Source of the DNA: Chitinophagaceae bacterium
Lineage (GTDB): Bacteria; Bacteroidota; Bacteroidia; Chitinophagales; Chitinophagaceae
NCBI GenBank assembly: GCA_021151685.1
Contig: JAGKWS010000002.1
Coordinates: 23,460-87,459, forward strand
Reading direction: 5' to 3'
DNA length: 64,000 nucleotides
Shown: positions 36,585 to 46,168 of the stretch, in pieces
How positions within the stretch are numbered: position 1 is the stretch's first letter
Layout of the letters: the number at the start of each line of letters is the position of its first letter
Translations under genes and position numbers: made by a program
Notes under the pieces: generated by a model
Told to the model about the DNA's origin: nothing
Database searches by the model: none
Seen by the model: only the letters and a program-made list of their open reading frames with translations

Positions 36585-38849
36585 TTATGCCCCTTCGGTA
36601 TTGTCTATACGCTCTATTTTGGTAATACCCTCCAGTATGCCCAGCCTATTGCAGAAATCATTCAGCTCTTCGCGGTCGTGTACATACACCATTATGGTTC
36701 CTTCAAAAATGCCGTCTTTAGAGTCTATACTCAGCGAGCGCATGTTCAACTTCAGATCGCCAGATATCACATTTGTTATCTTCTGTATCACTCCCACATC
36801 GTCCAGCCCGGTTATGCGTACACCTGTCAAAAAAGAAATTTCTTTATTTCGTGCCCACTTCGTCTTCACAACCCTGTGTCCATAGTTGGCCAGCAACCGC
36901 GATGCATTGGGGCAGTCTGTACGATGTATCTTCAAACCCTCGCCCGATGTTATGAAGCCAAAAACATCATCACCGGGTATGGGTTGGCAACATTGTGCCA
37001 GCTTGTACAGTATTTTATCAGACCGTTCTCCAAAAATTATGAGTTCTGCCCCCTTGCCATGTTTTTGCTTTAGTACTTCTTCATCAGCCAGCTCTCGTGT
37101 GTCATTCCTTATCTCGCGCGATGGATGTTGCATTTTATCGCCATACACACTAAAGGTCTTCAGTTCAGACAGGTCTACAGCCCCAACAGCTACTGCATAA
37201 AACAAATCGAGGGGCGAACTTTTCTTGTAGTACTGTACCAGCTCATTAATGTTGTGCTGAGACATTGACGTATGCAATGCTTCCAGCTTGCGTTTTAGTA
37301 TTGCTTTACCCTCTTCGGCTTTCTGGCGTTTACTTTCGCGCAGGTAGTTTTTCACGCCCGATTTTGCTTTGGCTGTTATCACAAACTGTAGCCAATCTTC
37401 AGACGGGTGCTGTTTGGAAGAGGTAATAACTTCTACCTGATCGCCACTATGCAATTTATGGCTTAGTGGTACCAACCTGTGGTTTACCTTGGCACCTATG
37501 CAGCGGGTACCCAATTGCGAGTGTATGTCAAAAGCAAAATCGAGCGCAGTAGCCCCCATAGGCAGCACCCTCATATCGCCCTTGGGTGTATACACGTATA
37601 TCTCTTCGGTAAACAGGTCTAATTTGAAATCCTGAATAAAATCTATCGTATCTGTATTGGGGTTGGCCAGCACCTCGCGCAGATGCTCCAAGAAACTATC
37701 CAGCTTACTTTCCTGTGCTGTTGGGGCACCTTCTTTATATTTCCAATGTGCAGCAAGCCCTTTCTCTGCTATTTCATTCATACGCCGGCTCCGTATCTGC
37801 ACTTCTACCCAGCGACCGCCGGGCCCCATTACCGTAGTATGCAGTGCTTCGTAACCATTGCCCTTGGGTACACTTACCCAGTCGCGTAGCCGCTCTGGGT
37901 TGGGGTGGTAAAAGTTGGTGATAACAGAATATACCTTCCAGCAATCTTGTTTTTCACTTTCGGGCGGTGTATCCAGTATCACTCTTATGGCAAATATGTC
38001 AAAAACCTCCTCGAAGGTTACGTGCTTGTTGCGCATTTTGTTCCATATAGAATGTATGGCTTTGGGCCGTCCGTATATTTCAAAACTGAACCCATGTTGT
38101 GCCAATTCTTCTTTTATGGGTTTAATAAACTCGTTTATGTAGCGGGTGCGCTCTCTGCGGGTATCTTTCAGCCCTTTTACAATTTCATTATATATATCGG
38201 GTTGTGTAAACTTTAAGGCCAGGTCTTCCATTTCCGACTTTATCTCGTACAGGCCCAGTCTGTGTGCCAGTGGCGAGTATATGTAGGTGGTTTCAGAGGC
38301 TATTTTCAGCTGTTTTTCCCGGTTCATACTGTCCAGTGTACGCATATTATGCAATCTGTCAGCCAATTTTATCAGTATTACCCGTGGGTCTTCGGCCAAT
38401 GTCAGCAATATCTTCCTGAAGTTTTCGGCCTGTACAGTGGTCTCGGCTTTCAGGTCTACTACATTCGATATTTTGGTAAGCCCATTTATGATGCGTGCTA
38501 TATTATTATTGAACTCCCGGCCAATATCCTCCAATGTTATCTCGGTATCCTCTACCGTATCGTGTAGTAACGCACATACGGCCGATGTAACACCCAATCC
38601 TATCTCCTCTACAGATATACGTGCCACGGCCAATGGATGAAAAATATATGGCTCGCCCGACTTTCGACGTGTGTTTTTGTGCGCTTCGGCAGCCATCTCA
38701 AAGGCATGGCGCAACATAGCTTTGTCACCCTTTTTTATGTCTTGCTTCAGCGCACGCAACAAAGCACGGTACTCTCTCAGTATCAGCTTCTTCTCTTCTT
38801 CTTCGTTCAGGTTGTAGGGGCCGGTATACAAAGGATGTTTACTATCCAT
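36585..38849 (-). CDS. rel: bifunctional (p)ppGpp synthetase/hydrolase
   Basis: A 754-residue Rel/SpoT protein. The N-terminal HD hydrolase has HPLAVARI and LLHDTVEDTEIT. The synthetase domain includes RPKAIHSIWNKM and GNGYEALHTTVMGP. A TGS domain (VYTPKGDMRVLPMGATALDF), a helical/zinc region, and a C-terminal ACT domain follow. Both catalytic halves look intact, so it can make and degrade the stringent-response alarmone. I chose the ATG at 38849 because a TAnnTTTG box (38865-38872, minus) covers the alternative start at 38867. Confidence 0.95.
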   Translation of the reverse strand: MDSKHPLYTGPYNLNEEEEKKLILREYRALLRALKQDIKKGDKAMLRHAFEMAAEAHKNTRRKSGEPYIFHPLAVARISVEEIGLGVTSAVCALLHDTVEDTEITLEDIGREFNNNIARIINGLTKISNVVDLKAETTVQAENFRKILLTLAEDPRVILIKLADRLHNMRTLDSMNREKQLKIASETTYIYSPLAHRLGLYEIKSEMEDLALKFTQPDIYNEIVKGLKDTRRERTRYINEFIKPIKEELAQHGFSFEIYGRPKAIHSIWNKMRNKHVTFEEVFDIFAIRVILDTPPESEKQDCWKVYSVITNFYHPNPERLRDWVSVPKGNGYEALHTTVMGPGGRWVEVQIRSRRMNEIAEKGLAAHWKYKEGAPTAQESKLDSFLEHLREVLANPNTDTIDFIQDFKLDLFTEEIYVYTPKGDMRVLPMGATALDFAFDIHSQLGTRCIGAKVNHRLVPLSHKLHSGDQVEVITSSKQHPSEDWLQFVITAKAKSGVKNYLRESKRQKAEEGKAILKRKLEALHTSMSQHNINELVQYYKKSSPLDLFYAVAVGAVDLSELKTFSVYGDKMQHPSREIRNDTRELADEEVLKQKHGKGAELIIFGERSDKILYKLAQCCQPIPGDDVFGFITSGEGLKIHRTDCPNASRLLANYGHRVVKTKWARNKEISFLTGVRITGLDDVGVIQKITNVISGDLKLNMRSLSIDSKDGIFEGTIMVYVHDREELNDFCNRLGILEGITKIERIDNTEGA

Positions 38850-38864
38850 AGCGGGAATTTTGTA

Positions 38865-38872
38865 CAAAAATA
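38865..38872 (-). promoter_or_regulatory. promoter -7 box TATTTTTG for rel
   Basis: A minus-strand TAnnTTTG box 15 bp before the chosen rel ATG. Confidence 0.45.
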
Positions 38873-38977
38873 AATTTACGATTAATGGTGCGGACTGCCA
38901 ATTACGATTTTATAAAAATTGGCAGCCACAAAAAAGGCTGCACATGGCAGCCCGGAAACAAAATATTTCAATCAAAA

Positions 38978-39469
38978 TTACCAATTGTCCTTACCTATAT
39001 TGGGGTTGGTATAGTTGTTTGGTTGTTTGTTACAATCACACTCATCAGGCTCCTGATAAAAAGTTGCCAAACGGTCTTTTACCACAAATGCTTGTTTGCT
39101 ATCATCTTCGTACACAATCTCGCTAATGGCCCAGTGCTTACCATCGGGCAGGCACATATTTATGTGTCCAATCTGTTTAAAGTCTATAATGCCACCTATT
39201 ATTACCCCTTCTTTGGTAATCACTTTGTTACGCGCTTCAGAATAATACACATAAGACACCTTCTTTATCTTCTTGTCAACAAGATTTTTGATTTTTACCG
39301 TGTACTTCTGAAACTCACAATCATAACAACCCGAACATTCACGCTCGTACGAACATAAATTGAATGTTTTGTTGTGGCGCAAATAGTCCATGCTCTGTGC
39401 ACGGCTCACAATTGCACTAACCAAAAAAGCGAGAGTAAATAATATTGCGCTGATGCGTACGAACATATC
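38978..39469 (-). CDS. secreted cysteine-rich protein, unknown
   Basis: A 163-residue protein with a signal peptide (MFVRISAILFTLAFLVSAIV, cleavage near SRAQS). A cysteine cluster (CSYERECSGCYDCEF) is followed by a beta-rich region and a tail with CDC. Disulfides or metal binding in the periplasm are likely; I know no family. I took the ATG at 39469 because it starts the signal peptide; the longer frame to 39550 adds a poor N-terminus. A 9-bp inverted repeat downstream (38895-38925) could be its terminator. Confidence 0.6.
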   Translation of the reverse strand, partial: DMFVRISAILFTLAFLVSAIVSRAQSMDYLRHNKTFNLCSYERECSGCYDCEFQKYTVKIKNLVDKKIKKVSYVYYSEARNKVITKEGVIIGGIIDFKQIGHINMCLPDGKHWAISEIVYEDDSKQAFVVKDRLATFYQEPDECDCNKQPNNYTNPNIGKDNW

Positions 39470-39588
39470 GGTAGGTTTTATCGCACTGGTGCGGCGAGTA
39501 GTTGTAAAGAAAGCTGCTTTGGTACAAATATATAAAATGCCGGGCAACACACAAGTTGAGACTATGGTTTATTTTGCCATCTTCACTT

Positions 39589-39749
39589 AGAGCCTGTTTA
39601 AGTTTTATTGCTTGTGTTTATTATAAAAGTTTTTTTGTGCTAAATGAGGCTCATTTTGCAGCCATAGTCCTTCTTATGGCGAAAAATGTAACGAAGTTGC
39701 AGCCAAAACAACCATTAGAAAGGCAATGAATAAATCTAAAACCGGCTCT
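39589..39749. repeat. MITE-like element with 21-bp terminal inverted repeats
   Basis: A 161-bp intergenic segment bounded by AGAGCCTGTTTAAGTTTTAT... (39589-39609) and its inverted partner (39729-39749), matching at 18 of 21 positions. No coding capacity and no clear target duplication are seen. Internally it holds a GCCATA/TATGGC stem. It occupies almost all of the gap 39551-39752. Confidence 0.55.
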
Positions 39750-39752
39750 TTG

Positions 39753-40370
39753 TTATAGTAGCAAATTATCGCGGCTATGCCTGATATCGCTATCCAACAA
39801 CTCTTGCACATGCAATACATCTGGCATTTGTCGCAACATCTCTATAATGATGTGCGTATCGTGTGCCGGTTCGGCACTTTGTACCATCCACAAATAATCG
39901 TACCTACGATACCTGTCGCCTAACAAAAGCGATACCTCCTCGTTGCGCAACTTGTATAGCAAATGCCTGTAACTGGTATGTGGTACATAATAGTGAAAAA
40001 CTGGAAACCTGTATTCTGCTACCTCGGCCGACATTGGCTCATCTGAGCCAATAGCACCAAATAAGGAAGGCTGAGGTGGCAACTGCTTGCGGCGTGGTGT
40101 TTGTTGCCCCTGCTTGTCGGCAAGCATGTGTATGGTATCATCTGGCGCATTGCTGAATGATGCCTTAAAGTGCTGGTTTATCAACCAGCAAAACCGGCAT
40201 GCAGGCACAGCTGCCACAATGCCTACAAGGCTTGCATCAGCAAAAAAAAGCTGACGTGTCTCTTCTCTGGATAGCTTCTCCTCCTTCATGCCCGGCTGAC
40301 GCACAAACACGCTTCCATCGGCCTTTTGTGTGGCCGATGCTATATTTGGATGCCCCGGAGGGTACTGCAT
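39753..40370 (-). CDS. IPExxxVDY-family-like protein
   Basis: A 205-residue cytosolic protein. Its core resembles the Bacteroidota IPExxxVDY family: VGIVAAVPACRFCWLINQHF near the start, a central strand region FPVFHYYVPHTSYRHLLYKL, and a YDYLWMVQS block where the family has its VDY-hydrophobic motif. The family's function is unknown. The N-terminal 27 residues look unlike the family, so an ATG at 40289 is possible. The assignment is tentative, from pattern only. Confidence 0.55.
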   Translation of the reverse strand: MQYPPGHPNIASATQKADGSVFVRQPGMKEEKLSREETRQLFFADASLVGIVAAVPACRFCWLINQHFKASFSNAPDDTIHMLADKQGQQTPRRKQLPPQPSLFGAIGSDEPMSAEVAEYRFPVFHYYVPHTSYRHLLYKLRNEEVSLLLGDRYRRYDYLWMVQSAEPAHDTHIIIEMLRQMPDVLHVQELLDSDIRHSRDNLLL

Positions 40371-40461
40371 ATCAGACGATTACTATACACAAATTTACCA
40401 CGAAACGCCGAATTATGTCCACGAAACTATTTTTATGGCTCTAAAAGGCATCATATGGCCG

Positions 40462-40497
40462 AAAAAAAAGTACCACCCGACAGCCGGATGGTACTTT
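40462..40497 (-). terminator. terminator downstream of odhB
   Basis: Stem AAAGTACCA / TGGTACTTT (40467-40475, 40489-40497), with a plus-strand A tract giving a minus-strand T run, just past the odhB stop. Confidence 0.7.
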
Positions 40498-40518
40498 GTA
40501 CAAGTATTTAATTAAAAA

Positions 40519-41739
40519 TTATAACTCCAACAAAGTCTTCATTGGGTCGGCACCAAAGAGCAAATACTCTGGGTTTTCCAAAAGTTCTTTTACACGAACA
40601 AGGAAACCTACAGACTCGCGACCATCAATGATACGATGATCGTAGCTAAGGGCTACATACATCATTGGGCGTATTTCTACTTTGCCGTTTATAGCCATTG
40701 GCCTGTCCTGCACCTTATGCATACCCAGTATTGCCGACTGTGGTATGTTGATGATAGGTGTAGACATAAGCGAACCAAATACACCTCCGTTGGTAATGGT
40801 AAAGGTACCACCAGCCATTTCGTCGGGGCTTAATTTATTGTCACGGGCCTTTTTTGCCAGTTCTACTACTTTGCGCTCTATGTCGGCCATGCTCAGGCTC
40901 TCGGTATTGCGTATCACGGGTACCACCAACCCTTTGGGGGCCGATACTGCTATAGAGATATCGCAATAGTCGTGATACACCAGCGAGTCGCCGTCGATGT
41001 ATGCATTTACTGCGGGCCAGTCTTGCAGTGCAATAGTACAAGCCTTAGTAAAGAAAGACATGAAACCAAGGTTCACACCATGGGTTTCCTTAAACGTATC
41101 TTTATATGCCTTGCGCACATCCATAATGCGGGTCATGTCTACCTCGTTAAAGGTAGTGAGCATGGCTGTGCTATTCTTGGCCTCTACCAACCTACGCGAT
41201 ACTGTTTTACGCAGATTGCTCATTTTGTCGCGCCTTTCAGCTCTCGAGAATGCCTCTGCACCACCCTTCTTCCCGGGGTTGGCAATGGCTTCAAGTACAT
41301 CCTGCTTCATTATCCGGCCACGGCTGCCACTACCCTTCACCTCTGCTGGCTTCACTTGTTTGTCGGCCATCATAGCATTGGCTACCGGTGTAGCTTTTAC
41401 ATCAGCGGCAGAAACTGTTGGGGCATCCGTAGCAACAGGCGTAGCCACTGGGGCTGGTGCCTTTGCCGGGGCTGGTGCAGATGCCGCAACGCCTTCGGGC
41501 TTGGGGGCCGTCTCGTCTATGCTGCATGCAAGGTCGCCAATGGCCAGCGTAACGCCTTCCTGTGCCTTGATGTGCAAAATACCTGCCTGTTCAGCATTTA
41601 GTTCAAATGTGGCTTTTTCCGACTCCAATTCGCACAAAACTTCATCCCTGTTCACATAGTCGCCATCTTTCTTCAGCCATTTTACGAGTGTCACCTCGCT
41701 AATTGATTCGCCAACGGCGGGTACTTTAATATCTGTCAT
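40519..41739 (-). CDS. odhB: 2-oxoglutarate dehydrogenase E2 (dihydrolipoyl succinyltransferase)
   Basis: A 406-residue E2. The N-terminal lipoyl domain has the modified Lys42 in ELESEKATFELN. An Ala/Pro-rich linker, a peripheral-subunit-binding domain (GSGSRGRIMKQDVLEAI), and a catalytic domain ending with SYDHRIIDGRES, whose His and Asp act in catalysis, follow. It transfers the succinyl group to CoA in the TCA cycle. The E1 gene is not adjacent in the window. Succinyl rather than acetyl specificity is inferred from overall resemblance to SucB. Confidence 0.9.
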   Translation of the reverse strand: MTDIKVPAVGESISEVTLVKWLKKDGDYVNRDEVLCELESEKATFELNAEQAGILHIKAQEGVTLAIGDLACSIDETAPKPEGVAASAPAPAKAPAPVATPVATDAPTVSAADVKATPVANAMMADKQVKPAEVKGSGSRGRIMKQDVLEAIANPGKKGGAEAFSRAERRDKMSNLRKTVSRRLVEAKNSTAMLTTFNEVDMTRIMDVRKAYKDTFKETHGVNLGFMSFFTKACTIALQDWPAVNAYIDGDSLVYHDYCDISIAVSAPKGLVVPVIRNTESLSMADIERKVVELAKKARDNKLSPDEMAGGTFTITNGGVFGSLMSTPIINIPQSAILGMHKVQDRPMAINGKVEIRPMMYVALSYDHRIIDGRESVGFLVRVKELLENPEYLLFGADPMKTLLEL

Positions 41740-41824
41740 CGTTATTAGACCTTGTAACTTGTTCGGGTTGCGAAAATACCAAATTAACTCAAATAGCGGG
41801 TGCTAAAAATTTGTTTCTCCTTTC

Positions 41825-42938
41825 AGAGCCTGTCTGAGATGTATATATTACCTTTTTGTGAAAACAAACAGGTACACAGACTACCCATTCATCTTCACTA
41901 TGGCTACCATCTCTTTCTATGTCTTGATTCTTCTTCGTAAATTAATTCCTTGTTCTCAGTTTCGTCTTTGTTTGTCGAGGACTTGCCCCCGCTGTAATTG
42001 TACAGCTTTGTGTTCAGATCTTCGGCCAACGGCATATATTCAATATCAAATTTGTTCGACTCGTAGCCAAATGCTTTCAAATATGCACGCGATACAAGTA
42101 AAGTTCTCAACCAGTAAATATATCCCACCTGTTTCATTTCATGGCTATTCAGTATAAAGCCCCAGCCGTTTGGTTTACCCCCAACAGTACTCTGAGAGGT
42201 AATTTCCATAGCATTTCTACCGGTTTGCCACGTAGGAAAACCGTAATATATTATCAAAAAATTGGTATCGGTTACCGCATTTGCCGGTGCGCTTCCACTA
42301 TCTGCGGTAAATAATACACCATCAAATTGCTTCTTCTTCACTGCTTCAAGGTTTGTATCGAAGAAAAAGTAAGCTGGACAATAATCGAAATGTGCTTTAA
42401 AATCGGCCCTGGTAAGTTTCTGTACCATTTCCCTATCTTTCTTCAGTGTTTCTAAATCGGCCTTTCTTCCGGCTTTCAACAGTGCATTCTCTCTGTTAGA
42501 CTCTGTAGACAACATTACCAGAACTACTTTGGGTGGAAGGCGACGCCCCTTCCCTCCCTTTCGGGGATTGGCAATTGTAACAATTGGCAACACCACTAAT
42601 GCCAATAGGTATAATACACGGTACATGGTGCAAATATAACTAAAGCAGTATGAACCCTTGTAACAGAACAATAGTAATTACTTGCTCAAGAATTTAAATA
42701 AAAACATTATGAATGATACAAAGCAAGTTTGGTAGCCGAAAGCTCCTTAGTGAAAACGTAAGATAAAGTAAACCATTTCAACAATTCTATTCCATTTGTG
42801 CTGTATTGCGGAAGTCCTAAAATGATTCCCCATTTGCTGATTTCATGCTTTGCACAAAAAATACAATCGTTAAATTTTATATGTTTTTTTCGCTATCTTA
42901 TCTTATAAAAAACAATGTATAAAACTCAGACCGACTCT
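41825..42938. repeat. gene flanked by inverted repeats of the same family as the 39.6-kb MITE
   Basis: The arms at 41825-41849 and 42914-42938 match each other inverted at about 20 of 25 positions. Both begin with the AGAGYCKGTYT motif shared by the element at 39589-39749. The 1.1-kb interval holds one secreted-protein gene and 290 bp of non-coding DNA. No target duplication is seen. It may be a composite of two solo elements rather than one unit. Confidence 0.4.
41904..42626 (-). CDS. secreted protein, unknown
   Basis: A 240-residue protein with a signal peptide (MYRVLYLLALVVLPIVTIA). A basic segment (NPRKGGKGRRLPP) is followed by a globular domain with VVLVMLSTESNRENALL, YCPAYFFFDTN and FLIIYYGFPTWQ. 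The C-terminal tail is acidic then basic. It resembles no family I can name. It lies between two inverted repeats of a MITE-like family, so it may be a passenger. The longer frame to 42671 adds residues ahead of the signal peptide and was rejected. The 290-bp gap to its right holds no gene. Confidence 0.6.
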   Translation of the reverse strand: MYRVLYLLALVVLPIVTIANPRKGGKGRRLPPKVVLVMLSTESNRENALLKAGRKADLETLKKDREMVQKLTRADFKAHFDYCPAYFFFDTNLEAVKKKQFDGVLFTADSGSAPANAVTDTNFLIIYYGFPTWQTGRNAMEITSQSTVGGKPNGWGFILNSHEMKQVGYIYWLRTLLVSRAYLKAFGYESNKFDIEYMPLAEDLNTKLYNYSGGKSSTNKDETENKELIYEEESRHRKRW

Positions 42939-42961
42939 TATCATGTATTTAGTTTTGAGTT

Positions 42962-44500
42962 TTACTGCCTGTCTGGCAATAATATCACAAATGAAGCTCC
43001 ATTACCTTTCGTGCTTACAGCGTAAATGATACCGTTATGGTGCTCCAATATTTTTTTGCATATTGCCAACCCAACACCAGACCCCGGATATTCCGACTTG
43101 CCATGCAGTCGCTGAAAAACCTGAAAAATCCGGTTCGCATATTGCGCCTCAAATCCGATACCATTGTCAGACACTACTATTTTATGAAAACGCCTATCGG
43201 CCTGCAAACCAAACTGTTGCAGCTCATCGTTGGTTATAGCTTCTGTAGTTATATTTATAACTGGTATTACATCTGTTTTATGAAATTTTATTGCATTGGT
43301 AATCAGGTTTGTAAATAGCTGTTTCATGTGTGTGGCTATAGCATCTACTACGGGCAACACACCTATGTTCACTATTGTGCCAGTCTCTTCTATCTTCAAC
43401 TCCAGGTCGTTTAGTACCTGTTTCACTACCAGCCCAATACTCACCTGTGCAAAAGGGGCCTGTGTTTGTGTGATACGCGAAAAATCTAATAAACCGTTTA
43501 TCAGCAAACGCATATTCTCGGCCGATGCGTTCATTCTACTAAGGTACATATCACCTTCTCCCACCAGTACTGCCTTATACTTATCCCTCAACCTGTCGCT
43601 GAATGTTGTTATTTTTCTCAAAGGTTCCTGTAGATCATGGCTGGCAGCATAGGCAAACTCCTCCAACTCTCGGTTAGATCGGTGCAGCTCCTCCATTTTT
43701 TTCCGCAAGCTTTCTTCTGTGGCCCTTTGGTGGGTCACATCGCGCACGCTACCTACAAACTTTATGTTACGCCCTGCATTGTCTTTTATCATCCGGCCAA
43801 GACTATGCACCCATTTCACATTGTTTCTTGCGGTCACTATCCTGAATTGTACATCCAGCAATGTGCCATTTTCAATGGCAGAATTTGTTACGCTCGTTAT
43901 CTCATCCCTGTCCTGAGCATGCAAAAACCTTCTTGCAAATTGAAAAGTAATATCACGTAAATCTTCATCAACCTCATATATACGATATACACCAGCCGAC
44001 CAAAATACGCGGTCTACATCTACAATCCATTCAAAAGTGCCACAACCCTCCGCCTCAAAATGTTGCAAAAACATGTCTCTGGTATCAGAAGAGGTATAGG
44101 GCAGGCTGGTTTTGCTATGCACTGGTATCATAAACAAATGAAAAGCCTGCACACCTGTTCCCGCCAGCCAAGATATGTATACGAAGAAAGGCTTGGGCTG
44201 GTTGTTGTTATCTGTAAGATGATACACCACAAACTCCTGAGAAAGTTGCCCATTTCTTAACGTTGCCAGATGTCGGTAAAAACGTTCCCGATCGTTGCCA
44301 CCCAACATGGGCAAAATCCCCCCAACATGTACACTGAAACCAGCATACTGTTCAAAAGCCTGATTAACAAATAGTATTCTAAAATCATCGGCCGCTATCA
44401 CCAACGTAATGCCGGGCCCGCCATTAGCTACACGTTCAGCAATCCTCTGCTCTGCTTCAGTCATTACATTTGTGCTATTTGTTCCGTATTCTGCCATCAT
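42962..44500 (-). CDS. PAS-domain sensor histidine kinase
   Basis: A 512-residue cytosolic kinase with no membrane helix. Two PAS-type domains (about 25-140 and 150-265; the second ends with the PAC block KFVGSVRDVTHQRATEESL) precede a short coiled coil. HisKA has phospho-acceptor His in YAASHDLQEPLRKI. The HATPase has DNGIGFEAQYANRIF and SGVGLAICKKI. It is encoded 17 bp after the NtrC-type regulator on the same strand, its probable partner. The signal is intracellular by topology but unknown. Confidence 0.9.
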   Translation of the reverse strand: MMAEYGTNSTNVMTEAEQRIAERVANGGPGITLVIAADDFRILFVNQAFEQYAGFSVHVGGILPMLGGNDRERFYRHLATLRNGQLSQEFVVYHLTDNNNQPKPFFVYISWLAGTGVQAFHLFMIPVHSKTSLPYTSSDTRDMFLQHFEAEGCGTFEWIVDVDRVFWSAGVYRIYEVDEDLRDITFQFARRFLHAQDRDEITSVTNSAIENGTLLDVQFRIVTARNNVKWVHSLGRMIKDNAGRNIKFVGSVRDVTHQRATEESLRKKMEELHRSNRELEEFAYAASHDLQEPLRKITTFSDRLRDKYKAVLVGEGDMYLSRMNASAENMRLLINGLLDFSRITQTQAPFAQVSIGLVVKQVLNDLELKIEETGTIVNIGVLPVVDAIATHMKQLFTNLITNAIKFHKTDVIPVINITTEAITNDELQQFGLQADRRFHKIVVSDNGIGFEAQYANRIFQVFQRLHGKSEYPGSGVGLAICKKILEHHNGIIYAVSTKGNGASFVILLPDRQ

Positions 44501-44517
44501 TATAGCCCACTTCTGTA

Positions 44518-45945
44518 TTATAAATCCAAGTCACGAAACTGTTTCATCTTGTTGTAAAGGGTTTTTCTGTCTATGTTCAGCAATCGTGCCGCCTTGCTCT
44601 TATTGTACCCGGCTTTTTTCAATGCTTCCAGTATTACTGCATGTTCCGCATCTATATTGGCCGCCTTCAGTTTACCCCCCATCATTGGGTCTTGCGGTAC
44701 ACCGACGGCATTAGATTGTTGTATCACCCCTTCTCCCATGTAATCAAACTGCAATCTGCTGTGGTTTGCAATTTCGAATGGCAGAGAACGAATACCTATC
44801 AGGTTACCCTCGGTAAGTAGCGTAGCCCTTTTTATTACATTTTTTAATTCGCGCAAGTTGCCGTACCACACATAGTTCTCCAGTACTTCCGTCACTTCCT
44901 TGTCAAAACCCTGTACGTTTTTACCCAGCTCGGCATTGGTAAGTTGCAAAAAGTGTGTGGCAAACAACATTATATCTTGCTTTCGCTCTCGCAGCGGAGG
45001 TACATCTATACTAAATTCATTGAACCTATGGTACAAATCTTCCCGAAATTTACCAGCACGTGCCATATTCCATAGCTTTTCGTTACTTGCTATTATTATA
45101 CGCACATCTATGTCTATATCCTTAGTGCCACCTACCCTTCTTATCTTTCTTTCCTGCACTACCCTCAGCAAAGAAACCTGAATGTCGTACGAAAGGTTGC
45201 CGATTTCATCTAAAAAAATTGTACCGGTATTCGCCAACTCCAAACTTCCGGTTTTGCGGGCAATTGCTCCTGTAAATGCTCCTTTCTCGTGGCCAAACAG
45301 TTCGCTGCCAGCCAGCTCGCGCGATAAAGCACCACAGTCTATGGCTACAAAGGGTCTATTCGATCTGTTGCTTTTTTGATGTATTTGTCGTGCTATCACT
45401 TCCTTCCCACTACCGCTTTCTCCATATATTATAACGCTGAAGTTTGTTGGGGCAACAAGGTCTACCTGTCGCATGATGGCACTATACTGTAGGCTGTTGC
45501 CGGTTAGGTATGTACCCTCAGCCCCACCATCAGCTGCATTCTTTTGCAATGAAACTTCGCTTTTGGCACTGCTGGTTGTGTGCCCCATTGCAGCAAGTGC
45601 CTGCCTGATGGTAACAAGAATCTCATCCGGAAATAGCGGCTTTGTTACATAGTCTTGCGCACCCAGTTTTATCACCTCTACCGCATCCTTTACATCGCTA
45701 TATCCGGTTATTACAATTACAGCAGCCGTTGGATGCAAATCTCTGATGCCGGGCAACAATTCTGTGGCATTCATATCCTCCAGCCTGAAATCACACAACA
45801 CCAAATCGGGTTTGTTTCCACGCATCCATTCCAATGCAGCCGCTCCACTACGCACATTGGCTGTATCGTAGTTGTTTTTTACCAGAAAACGTGTTAGTAG
45901 TGTCCTGATGTCATTATCATCATCCACTATCAAAATTCTATACAT
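44518..45945 (-). CDS. sigma-54-dependent NtrC-family response regulator
   Basis: A 475-residue three-domain activator. The receiver has VDDDND and phospho-acceptor Asp in LVLCDFRLED. The AAA+ domain has Walker A GESGSGKE, the sigma-54 contact GAFTGA, and the LFLDEIGNLS-type Walker B (IFLDEIGNL). The Fis-type helix-turn-helix is at the C-terminus (NKSKAARLLNIDRKTLYNKM). It activates sigma-54 promoters when phosphorylated, presumably by the kinase encoded directly downstream. I chose the ATG at 45945 (MYRILIVDDD); the earlier one at 45975 adds ten residues. Confidence 0.93.
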   Translation of the reverse strand: MYRILIVDDDNDIRTLLTRFLVKNNYDTANVRSGAAALEWMRGNKPDLVLCDFRLEDMNATELLPGIRDLHPTAAVIVITGYSDVKDAVEVIKLGAQDYVTKPLFPDEILVTIRQALAAMGHTTSSAKSEVSLQKNAADGGAEGTYLTGNSLQYSAIMRQVDLVAPTNFSVIIYGESGSGKEVIARQIHQKSNRSNRPFVAIDCGALSRELAGSELFGHEKGAFTGAIARKTGSLELANTGTIFLDEIGNLSYDIQVSLLRVVQERKIRRVGGTKDIDIDVRIIIASNEKLWNMARAGKFREDLYHRFNEFSIDVPPLRERKQDIMLFATHFLQLTNAELGKNVQGFDKEVTEVLENYVWYGNLRELKNVIKRATLLTEGNLIGIRSLPFEIANHSRLQFDYMGEGVIQQSNAVGVPQDPMMGGKLKAANIDAEHAVILEALKKAGYNKSKAARLLNIDRKTLYNKMKQFRDLDL

Positions 45946-46168
45946 ATGCTGGTGATTGTGCCGCTGATTATTCAAAAATAAGCCTGCTATGCGACAATTT
46001 CATAGTATTGGAAAAACTACGTCATCAACATTAACAATCAAAAAAATACAATGGTTGATTATCAATCCAATATAGGCTCGAAACAGCATATGCAAGCCCA
46101 AAAACTATTTTCACTCTATATTTGGCACAATTATTGTTTTTGTTAAAAACATCACAAAAACCTGATAA

